Assembly: GCA_035651455.1 (NCBI GenBank)
Contig: DASRFR010000044.1
Span: forward strand, 1-13,442
Length of the DNA: 13,442 bases
From: DASRFR01 sp035651455
Lineage (GTDB): Bacteria > Acidobacteriota > Terriglobia > Terriglobales > Acidobacteriaceae
Reading direction: 5' to 3'
Positions within the stretch are counted from its first letter, which is position 1; every line of letters starts with the position of its first letter. A program made the position numbers and the translations under genes. Shown in pieces: positions 1 to 6,504 of the stretch. The notes below the pieces were generated by a model, which searched no databases, had not been told where the DNA came from, and saw only the letters and a program-made list of their open reading frames with translations.

Positions 1-959
1 AAAGCCAGCAAATCCACCAGCGATCCTGTTCCCTCGCCGCTGGCCTCGGTTCTGGCGAAAGTTTGCAATTCGAGCGGCACTTTCCCGTGATACTTCTCAA
101 ACAGCCTGCACCAGTCTCCATTGCAGGTCCCGCCCGACCGATGCTTCTGCATCGCGTCCGCGTTGAGTGACTGGATGCCGAATCCGAAGCCCAGTTTGAC
201 GGCGTGCTCGGCGATGTCGCGCGAAACTTCAGGCTTCTGCCCGATCAGGCTCACCATGATTTGCTTGGGAGAGTTCAGGCTCTTCTCGTAATCCATCATG
301 TCAAAGAGGTATTTGCGCCACCGGTCGTCCGAATACTCGCCATGGCGCATCAGCTCAAACATGCACGCGGGATAGCTCTCCCCGCCTGCGCCCAGCCCGA
401 ACCGGATGTATCCGACGGAGGGGTTCGAGCCCCACTTTTCCACGAACGCCGACATGAATTCCTGGTAGGCGCTCATGAATTCTTTGCTCCAGAAGATGGG
501 CACGGTGCCGTAGGCATTGCAGGTGGTCTTAGGCACCTTCGACAGGATGGCGGCCGGAATAGCCCGGGACGAGGCCTGGCCATAGCCGATCGCCCAAACG
601 ATGAAGTTAATCATCTTGCCAGCCTTGACCCAGGGCGACATTTGCTTCTCCACAATCTCCCAGTTGTAGCGTGGGTTTGCCCCCGGGCCTTTATCCACCT
701 CGCTCCATACCACGTAGACTTCGGCGCCGCACACCAGCGGATTCTTCAGGACGACATCCTGCCGCTGTTCCGCCAGCCTGCGCTGTCCGGGAAAGAGCAG
801 CACGAACAGCCCGTGCGGCGCGTCCGGAACCGGCACGCTCTGCAGCGGCTCGTTGCATTTCGGCAGGTTGCTGGAATTTTCCGGCCCTGATTTCTGCGCC
901 CACGAAACGGCCAACAGCATGAGGACGGAGGCGAAAACGCAAACCCAGGCTTTCTTCAT
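1..959 (-). CDS. Secreted glycoside-hydrolase-like TIM-barrel protein (C-terminus cut by window edge)
   Basis: The frame is open from an ATG at 959 to the left edge, giving 319 visible residues with no stop. A strong ribosome binding site (GAGGTG at 971-966, six bases before the ATG) fixes the start. Residues 1-21 form a signal peptide (MKKAWVCVFASVLMLLAVSWAQ, cut near SWA-Q), so the protein is exported. The mature part alternates short hydrophobic strands with helices as in a (beta/alpha)8 barrel: LFVLLFP, AEVYVVWSEVD, MINFIVWAIGYG, VGYIRFGLGAGGESYP, QIMVSLIG, FGFGIQSLNA, VPLELQTF. E194 in GGESYP sits where clan GH-A enzymes carry the acid/base at the end of strand 4, and E297 in LELQTF is a possible nucleophile. 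Both assignments are inference. I do not recognise a specific family, and it could be a non-catalytic barrel. It lies 94 bases downstream of the beta-helix lipoprotein on the same strand, so the two may be co-transcribed and act on the same glycan. Confidence 0.6.
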   Translation of the reverse strand, partial: MKKAWVCVFASVLMLLAVSWAQKSGPENSSNLPKCNEPLQSVPVPDAPHGLFVLLFPGQRRLAEQRQDVVLKNPLVCGAEVYVVWSEVDKGPGANPRYNWEIVEKQMSPWVKAGKMINFIVWAIGYGQASSRAIPAAILSKVPKTTCNAYGTVPIFWSKEFMSAYQEFMSAFVEKWGSNPSVGYIRFGLGAGGESYPACMFELMRHGEYSDDRWRKYLFDMMDYEKSLNSPKQIMVSLIGQKPEVSRDIAEHAVKLGFGFGIQSLNADAMQKHRSGGTCNGDWCRLFEKYHGKVPLELQTFARTEASGEGTGSLVDLLA

Positions 960-1053
960 TAAGATCACCTCAAGACAGGCAGACGAATTTTACCCGTCAT
1001 GAGATGCATTCGGAAACCTGTTCGGGCACATCCGCAACCGCAAATGTAACCGC

Positions 1054-4000
1054 TCAGTAATCCGTAGCTGGATTGCGCAGCTGTGTGGTGAAGGTGTCGG
1101 GTACAGTAGGCGGATTGAATACCGCGCTTGTCCGTCCTGCTGCCGTGGTATCGAAGACCACAAATCCAATGCCCGGCGATCCATGGGGCAAAGAATAATC
1201 GTCTGCGGGATACGCCGGGTTGTTGAATCCGGGATCCTTGACCACGCTGCCCACGTCTTCGCCCACCGTGGTCTGCCATTGCGCGAAGGTATAGAAAGTC
1301 CAATTCTGGTTGGTGGAGTCGGGCGCGACGTGGAACGCTGATGTATCGGTGGCAAAGCTTCCATCCGTGCGCCAGTACAAATTGCTTTGCCAGTTCTGAT
1401 ATTGCGTATAGGCGAACCCGCAGGGGTACGCATAACCGCGCTGCACGTAGAACTCGTTCCACTTGCCGCTACGATCAAAGTAGAACAGGTTATTGGTCGC
1501 GTTGAAGCCCAGGATCGGGCTGGATGGGCACGAGCCCGAGAAATACGGCGAAGGCGTTCCCTGGCTGATCATGCCGTTGCGGCCATACGCGAAAATGTTG
1601 TTCTTGATCGTGTTCGGTTCGTTGGGCGCGTTCGGGCCGACCGGCATCAGCATGGCATTGCCGGAAACCCGGTACACCAGGTTGTTCTCGACATCCACCG
1701 TCGCCGACTCCGCGTCCAGGTAAATCCCAATCCCGCCGTAGCCGTCGGAGTCCATGATCGAGGCGTCAGTCGTGTCATGCACCCGGTTGTTCAGAATACG
1801 ATTGCCGGTGCCCGAAGCGTTCTGGTTGCCGATGTTGAAGTAGATCGCCCCGCCATCATCCAGGATGCCTTTGTAGATGTTGTAAATGTGATTGAACGAG
1901 ACCACGTTGTTGAAGGTGCCGCGCGAATTCTTGGTTCCGGCAAAGCAGCCGAGCGCGCAGATATCGATGCCGTCGTGGTACCCGTCGAAAATTTCGTTGT
2001 GGGTGTAAAGGTTGTCGTGACCGCTTCCCTCCACCAGCCCTGCCGCTCCCGGCAGGATGCGCCCGTATCCCTCGATCACATTGTTTTGCGCCGTGGTGAA
2101 CTGGTCTACGTTCGCGTCCGTATCGCTCGCAGTCGCCGGAGATCCGATGCGAATCCCGCTGCCCCCGATATCGTAGAACGCGCTGTTCTGGATGGTGTTG
2201 TACGCCGTGGTGGCGGTGGTCGAGGTGGTATCAAATTCAATGCCGGTGCCGGCAATTTGCGTGAGCGTCACGCCGTCGAAGGTGACGTGCTGGCAGTTAT
2301 TGCACGAGACCGCGCCGGGAATCGTAGGCTCGCCATTGCTTCCCGACCATCCCGCACTCGGGATCACGAAGTTGTCGTGTTCAAAAGTAAGGCCCTGGAA
2401 AGTCACATACTGCAGCCCGGTTGCCGAAATCACGATCGAGGCCTGCGGCACAATGACCAGGTCCGTATTCGGATTCTCGCCGGGATTCGCCAGGTAAGTA
2501 AGCGTCCACGGCGTCTTGGCGCGATCCAGGAACCATTGCCCCGCCTCGCTCAGCGTGTCTTTTACGTTCTCCACCACGTAGCGATGCGTCGTGATGAGCC
2601 CGTGATAAAAGTCAGTCTGCACGGTGGGACCGGTGAAATACACGATGTGGTTCGTGGTATCGACTGACCGGATGCGCATCTTCGCCATCGTCCACTTCTC
2701 GAAAGCGCCGAGTTCGATGTCGCCCTGCGGATACGCCGCCTGCAGGTTCGCCCAGGTTGCGCTGATCGGGTCCGCCGGGTTGTACTGGAAGCGGTCGAAG
2801 CACTCCCATCCCAATCCGTTCATATACACCGTGCAATTCGGATCAGGCGCGGGCGAAGGCGGGGGTGAGGCGTTGAGGTACACCGTCGCCGCGATGCGAT
2901 AATATGTGCCTACTCCGCCGCCCAAGCGTGGCCGCAACCGTCTCGCCCCGTTGTAATACAGGTTTTCAAAATATTGAGTAGAACTGTTCAGCGTAGCCTG
3001 CCAGCGATTGCCGTTCACATTGGTCCAGTTTTGAACGCGCATGCCTCCGCTGATCACCGGCGTCTCACCGGGATAGTTCTGCCAAACCACTGGCAGGGTC
3101 GAAGTGCCGGAGTCGGAGGATGTGAAAGTCACTGGCTGGCTCTGGTAGTAGCTGCCCTCGCGCATCATTACGATGACCGGCTGGCTGCGCCCTTGCGGGT
3201 TCTGCAAGATCGTCCGCACAGCCTGCTGCGCCTTGGCCATTGTGGCGAATGGCCCGTCACTGTAGCTGGAATTCGGGCATGCCTGTGTTCCTGACCAGCT
3301 GTCATTTCCGTAAGTCGCAACGTAAAAATCGGCGTTCCCACTGCCCGAAGTGCACGCGGTGCTTTCGTTGAAGTTCAGACCTGTAACGTTCGCACCGTTG
3401 ACCGTCGCGGGCTGGCTTGCCGGACTGAAGTTCATTCCGCTGGCGGAAGGTGTCACCGTGTAGGAGCCATTGGGAAGCCCGGCGAAACTGTAGTTTCCCG
3501 AGGCGTCTGGTGTCGTGGTTGCAGTGGCAGCCCCGCTTAACGATACAACGGTATCCGGAGCATTCACTGCTGGACTTATCGTTCCGGAAATGCTGAAGGT
3601 CTGCGAGCCGGCCGGGGCAGTCACAAAATCTATGCCCGCTACATCCGCACCGTTGATGGTCGCGGACTGCGATGCCGGGTTGAAGCCGAATCCGGATTTC
3701 GCTGGAGCGATGGTGTAGGAACCATTGGGCAATCCGCTGAAAGTGAAATTGCCCGACGCATCAGCGGTAACGATCTCGTTGGCCGTTCCGCTGAGCGTGA
3801 GGGTGGCGCCCGCCCCGCTAGCTGCGGGCGTAACCGACCCCGAAATGCTGAAGGTTTGCGCAGGCGTAGTCGAAGCGCTGAAGTTCACTCCCAGCACGGT
3901 GACGTTGCTGTCGGAAAGCGACTGGCTGGCCGGAATAAATGTGATCCCGGACTTCTGTGGAGTGATGGTATAAGTGCCATTTTTCAGCCCGGTGAAGGCG

Positions 4001-4245
4001 TAGTTTCCGGAAGCATCGGCGGTGGTCGAACCAGGTGTAGGTCCGCTCAGCGTAATGGTTGCTCCGCTGCTCAGGTTCGCGGGAGCGATGTTGCCCGAAA
4101 TCGACAACACCGTGGGATTACCCCCTCCCCCACCCCCGCCAGTGGAATCCGATTTGGACGAAACTCCGGCGCAGCCCAGCATAAGCATGCAGCTCAGGAT
4201 CATCAGCGAGAATCTGATTGCCAGCTTCGAGGGTGCAGATAACAT
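1054..4245 (-). CDS. Large lipoprotein: three transthyretin/Ig-like repeats plus right-handed parallel beta-helix
   Basis: 1063 residues. The ATG at 4245 is preferred over an in-frame GTG at 4266 because AAGGGGAGA (4259-4251) sits just upstream of it and nothing similar precedes the GTG. Residues 1-25 form a lipoprotein signal ending MLGC, with C25 as the expected lipidation site. A seven-glycine linker follows (G36-G42). Residues of about 47-125, 132-210 and 217-293 are three copies of a roughly 80-residue beta-sandwich repeat with the core DASGN(Y/F)xFxGLxNG(S/T)Y, of carboxypeptidase-regulatory/prealbumin type. From about residue 305 (FYVATYGNDSWSGT, then GPFATMAKAQQAVRTI) the protein is a beta-helix with Asn-rich turns such as NNVIEGYGR, HNEIFDGYHDGIDI and NNRVHDTTDAS. 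The stretch DTLSEAGQWFLDRAKTPW resembles beta-helix glycosidases of the GH120/GH141 kind, so a carbohydrate-active role at the cell surface is plausible. Catalytic residues could not be assigned. The divergent upstream region carries the GGGACA cluster. Confidence 0.85.
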   Translation of the reverse strand: MLSAPSKLAIRFSLMILSCMLMLGCAGVSSKSDSTGGGGGGGNPTVLSISGNIAPANLSSGATITLSGPTPGSTTADASGNYAFTGLKNGTYTITPQKSGITFIPASQSLSDSNVTVLGVNFSASTTPAQTFSISGSVTPAASGAGATLTLSGTANEIVTADASGNFTFSGLPNGSYTIAPAKSGFGFNPASQSATINGADVAGIDFVTAPAGSQTFSISGTISPAVNAPDTVVSLSGAATATTTPDASGNYSFAGLPNGSYTVTPSASGMNFSPASQPATVNGANVTGLNFNESTACTSGSGNADFYVATYGNDSWSGTQACPNSSYSDGPFATMAKAQQAVRTILQNPQGRSQPVIVMMREGSYYQSQPVTFTSSDSGTSTLPVVWQNYPGETPVISGGMRVQNWTNVNGNRWQATLNSSTQYFENLYYNGARRLRPRLGGGVGTYYRIAATVYLNASPPPSPAPDPNCTVYMNGLGWECFDRFQYNPADPISATWANLQAAYPQGDIELGAFEKWTMAKMRIRSVDTTNHIVYFTGPTVQTDFYHGLITTHRYVVENVKDTLSEAGQWFLDRAKTPWTLTYLANPGENPNTDLVIVPQASIVISATGLQYVTFQGLTFEHDNFVIPSAGWSGSNGEPTIPGAVSCNNCQHVTFDGVTLTQIAGTGIEFDTTSTTATTAYNTIQNSAFYDIGGSGIRIGSPATASDTDANVDQFTTAQNNVIEGYGRILPGAAGLVEGSGHDNLYTHNEIFDGYHDGIDICALGCFAGTKNSRGTFNNVVSFNHIYNIYKGILDDGGAIYFNIGNQNASGTGNRILNNRVHDTTDASIMDSDGYGGIGIYLDAESATVDVENNLVYRVSGNAMLMPVGPNAPNEPNTIKNNIFAYGRNGMISQGTPSPYFSGSCPSSPILGFNATNNLFYFDRSGKWNEFYVQRGYAYPCGFAYTQYQNWQSNLYWRTDGSFATDTSAFHVAPDSTNQNWTFYTFAQWQTTVGEDVGSVVKDPGFNNPAYPADDYSLPHGSPGIGFVVFDTTAAGRTSAVFNPPTVPDTFTTQLRNPATDY
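3369..4112 (-). repeat. Three tandem ~255-bp coding repeats (transthyretin/Ig-like modules)
   Basis: Within the beta-helix lipoprotein gene three similar units lie head to tail, at about 4112-3879, 3860-3624 and 3602-3369, with a period of about 255 bases. Each encodes a strand such as FSISGSVTP, then DASGN, then GLPNGSY, an SGxxFxPASQ loop, and ends in GxxF. Units 2 and 3 are closer to each other than to unit 1 (FSISG, GLPNGSYT and NGA are shared). They probably form a stalk holding the beta-helix away from the outer membrane. The unit boundaries are approximate. Confidence 0.8.
4121..4140 (-). other. G-rich tract (poly-Gly linker; G-quadruplex-prone)
   Basis: On the coding (minus) strand this stretch reads as GG followed by three runs of five G separated by single bases. 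It encodes Gly36 to Gly42 directly after the lipidation region. Glycine is encoded by GGC, GGG, GGT, GGG, GGA and so on, so the G-density comes with the peptide. The runs could fold into a quadruplex or slip during replication. Whether either happens is not shown. Confidence 0.5.
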
Positions 4246-4342
4246 AGTTCTCTCCCCTTGAAACACGCGCGATTCCCAGTGACCTCGTAGAGCAACAGGG
4301 GCCGCAATCGCGAAGGTTCAGATTGGCATCGGTTGCAAAACG

Positions 4343-4480
4343 GGGACAGATACCAACAGGTCAGAATTCGAATAGGAGGGACATGTCCCAAAACCAGGAG
4401 AGAGACCACTAGGACATCTCGGCGGGACAGCCATTTGTGACAGGAACTTTCGAGGAATCGTCAGAAAAGGGCCATGTCCC
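4343..4480. repeat. Cluster of GGGACA/TGTCCC motifs with two 12-bp palindromes
   Basis: GGGACA occurs on the plus strand at 4343-4348, 4378-4383 and 4424-4429, and as TGTCCC at 4384-4389 and 4475-4480. Two of these join into the perfect palindrome GGGACATGTCCC (4378-4389). A second site, GGGCCATGTCCC (4469-4480), differs from it by one base. The palindromes lie 91 bases apart. They could be paired operators for a dimeric regulator of the divergent genes, or degraded REP-like repeats of the GGGGACAG type. The sequence alone does not decide. Confidence 0.55.
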
Positions 4481-4650
4481 GATGCGCGAATTTTAGGTCT
4501 CAGAAACTGGTTTTTTTCGCGCTACTTACGAAATTGCAAGTACGGGTTTGTAGCCGGCAAAAGAGCAAATGAAGCCCCAAAGCCCAGGGTGTCAGCGGGT
4601 TACTCAGGAATGCGCATCAGTTTGCACATTCAGTCTTTGGAAAGCTTTCG

Positions 4651-4678
4651 TTGCTTATATATTTCAACGGCTTACAAT
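4651..4678 (+). promoter_or_regulatory. Candidate sigma70-type promoter for the plus-strand secreted genes
   Basis: A -35-like TTGCTT (4651-4656) is followed after 16 bases by TACAAT (4673-4678), five of six matches to the -10 consensus. It points towards the gene starting at 4828 and would leave a leader of about 140 bases. The match is moderate and no transcription data are available. Confidence 0.3.
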
Positions 4679-4827
4679 GAGTGACCTCGGGCAGGTTCGT
4701 GCACATATCTGCTCATCACGCTCTTCGTGTGGGGGAGCATTCTTCCATTCCGCCCGGCCTTTAAACCGCGCCTGGTGGAACGGATCATAATTTCGGGGCC
4801 ATCGGACTCAAACGGGGGAATCAGACT

Positions 4828-6321
4828 GTGATCGCGCGCAATTGCAATTCGCTCATGCTCTTTTTGGTGTTACTGCTGGCAGGAGTTTCGACGGCCCAGG
4901 TGGGCCTCTCCACATTTGAGGGCCTGGATGCGTCCGCGCTTGGAACCAAGGCGCAACTGGATGTCGATCCGAACGGAGCCATTGGCACGAAGCAGTACAT
5001 GGAGTGGGTAAATCCGGTTTACCAGGCGTATGACAAGACGACCTTCAAGCCGATCTACTCCTCCTGGCAGCCGGGCGACACTCCCTTTCGCAACAACAAC
5101 ATGTCCACCTGCTACGGAACCAATGGGGATGGCGTGGTCATGTTCGACCATCTTGCCTCGCGTTGGATTCTGGCGAAACGCCAGGGAACGGGCAACTACT
5201 ACTACTGCATTGCGATCTCGAATACAGACGATCTCACCGCTCCGGGATTTGCGTGGTACGCCTACAACTTGTACCTGAACCCTGTGCTGGGAACCAACCC
5301 CCAAGGCAAGACTTACTTTCCGGATTATCCTAAAATCGCGACCTGGACTGACGCGTATTACGTAACCATCGACCTGGAAGATCTCAGCCAGAACTACCTG
5401 GAAGTCGGAACCCTGGTATGCGCATTTGACCGTGCCAGCATGCTCAACGGTTCGTCGGCCCGTCCGCCTCAGTGCTTCCGTTATCCCAGTGCGCCTAGCG
5501 GTCTTTTCCTCGGACATAGCCTGCTCGCCGCGGACGTGGACGGCGTCACTCCGCCTCCCGCGGGTACGGACGAATACCTGGTCAGCATTCAGAACCCCAG
5601 CGGGAACAGCAACTTTTCAAACCAGATCAACCTCTGGCAATTTCATGTGGACTGGAACAATCCAGCCAACTCGAATTTGTCGGGACCCACCCCGCTGAGC
5701 GTCGCGACCTACACGCCCGGGTGTTACCGAGCCGCCAATCCCGCGGCGACTGCGTGCGTTCCTGAGCCAACCACGGCAAGCACGCACAACTACATCGATT
5801 CTGTCGGCGACCGCCTCATGCATCGCTTCTCGTTCCGCCAGTACACGGGCACGAATCCGTTTTCATCGTACGTGTTCGCGCACAGTGTGCAAGTGGGAGC
5901 GAACGGCGGGAGGCAAACCGGAATTCGCTGGTATCAATTCCAACCCGGCTCGGGAATCACTAAGTATGGGACCATTAATCCCGGCGCCGGGAATTACCGC
6001 TTTATGCCCAGCGTGGCGCAGGATAACGCGGGGAACCTGGCCGTTGGCTATAGCACTTCAAGCGGACAGAACCATCCCTCGATCAAAGCGTCCTATTTGA
6101 ATCTGATCAACAACACGCTGCCCACGGAATTTAATATCACTCTGGGAACGGCTGACGAGGAGTATTCGAATCACTGGGGAGACTACACCAGCATGACCGT
6201 TGATCCCGTGGACGACTGCACGTTCTGGTACGTGAACGAGTACTACACGACCAACCAGACCACGAGCACTCCGACATGGCAGACGAGAATCGCGAACTTC
6301 CATGTTTCAAACTGTAATTAG
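4828..6321 (+). CDS. Uncharacterised secreted protein, probable sialidase-like beta-propeller
   Basis: 497 residues with a GTG start at 4828, preceded by GGGGGAA about nine bases upstream. Residues 1-23 form a signal peptide (hydrophobic LMLFLVLLLAG, cut near STA-Q). There is no lipobox, so the protein is secreted or periplasmic. The mature protein is rich in Tyr, Trp, Asn and Thr. Recurrent strand-turn motifs resemble propeller blades: FDHLASRWILAKRQ, FPDYPKIATWTDAYYVTID (about 163-182), HRFSFRQY (about 331) and FMPSVAQDNAGNLAVGYSTS. The C-terminal WGDYTSMTVDP followed by DDCTFWYVNEYY (about 449-472) is a signature I associate with functionally unassigned proteins in Acidobacteria, some annotated as sialidase-like or Ig-containing. 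The FRIP motif and Asp-boxes of true sialidases were not found, so catalysis is doubtful. It is the first of three plus-strand propeller genes and is followed by a GC-rich hairpin 16 bases after the stop. Confidence 0.75.
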   Translation: MIARNCNSLMLFLVLLLAGVSTAQVGLSTFEGLDASALGTKAQLDVDPNGAIGTKQYMEWVNPVYQAYDKTTFKPIYSSWQPGDTPFRNNNMSTCYGTNGDGVVMFDHLASRWILAKRQGTGNYYYCIAISNTDDLTAPGFAWYAYNLYLNPVLGTNPQGKTYFPDYPKIATWTDAYYVTIDLEDLSQNYLEVGTLVCAFDRASMLNGSSARPPQCFRYPSAPSGLFLGHSLLAADVDGVTPPPAGTDEYLVSIQNPSGNSNFSNQINLWQFHVDWNNPANSNLSGPTPLSVATYTPGCYRAANPAATACVPEPTTASTHNYIDSVGDRLMHRFSFRQYTGTNPFSSYVFAHSVQVGANGGRQTGIRWYQFQPGSGITKYGTINPGAGNYRFMPSVAQDNAGNLAVGYSTSSGQNHPSIKASYLNLINNTLPTEFNITLGTADEEYSNHWGDYTSMTVDPVDDCTFWYVNEYYTTNQTTSTPTWQTRIANFHVSNCN

Positions 6322-6336
6322 CGCAGCTTTGACGAA

Positions 6337-6366
6337 CGCGTGATGCGACCTCTTGCGCATCACGCG
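6337..6366 (+). terminator. GC-rich hairpin downstream of the 497-residue protein gene
   Basis: CGCGTGATGCG (6337-6347) and CGCATCACGCG (6356-6366) pair perfectly over 11 bp around an 8-base loop, 16 bases after the stop at 6321. The tract that follows (CGCGTTTGTAG) has only three consecutive Ts. It may therefore be a weak intrinsic terminator or an mRNA-stabilising stem. Confidence 0.5.
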
Positions 6367-6407
6367 CGCGTTTGTAGCGAACGACCCGAATTTCTGCAAT
6401 AAGCAAA

Positions 6408-6429
6408 TGCCGGGACAGAGATCCCGGCA
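6408..6429. repeat. Perfect 8-bp inverted repeat, TGCCGGGA / TCCCGGCA
   Basis: The arms at 6408-6415 and 6422-6429 are exact reverse complements around a 6-base CAGAGA loop, 75 bases upstream of the next start codon. The left arm and loop contain GGGACAG, also seen in the intergenic cluster at 4343-4480. No T-run follows. It could be a REP-like element or a leader structure of the FG-GAP gene. Confidence 0.45.
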
Positions 6430-6504
6430 GATGCGGAATGAACGATCGACAAATCCCAGGTTGCCGTCGTCGCCCGGAACGCTGCTCCATTTTGTGAGGT
6501 AGGT

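Larger units (their letters stand above)
4246..4827. other. Divergent intergenic region without a convincing gene
   Basis: These 582 bases separate the minus-strand beta-helix lipoprotein gene from the plus-strand propeller genes, so they should hold promoters in both directions. The only open frame of note (73 codons from 4569) lacks a ribosome binding site and resembles no protein I know. Features seen are a cluster of GGGACA/TGTCCC hexamers at 4343-4480, two 12-bp palindromes, a T7 run at about 4510-4516 without a preceding stem, and a candidate promoter at 4651-4678. No RNA gene was recognised. Confidence 0.6.

Noticed and set aside
204..890. A 228-codon open frame on the plus strand
   Set aside because: It is antisense to the signal-peptide-bearing hydrolase-like gene (1-959), which has a strong ribosome binding site and a protein-like strand pattern. 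This frame has neither.
1387..2667. A 426-codon open frame on the plus strand, opposite the beta-helix gene
   Set aside because: It lies wholly antisense to the lipoprotein gene, has an Arg/Val-rich composition typical of a GC-rich shadow frame, and no recognisable domain.
4378..4389. A LexA/SOS-type operator reading of GGGACATGTCCC
   Set aside because: It does not match LexA boxes I know, and neither neighbouring gene is a DNA repair gene. Kept only as an unassigned palindrome.
4569..4790. A 73-codon open frame in the divergent intergenic region
   Set aside because: It has no ribosome binding site and an unusual Cys/Ser/Trp composition, resembles no known protein, and overlaps the best promoter candidate.
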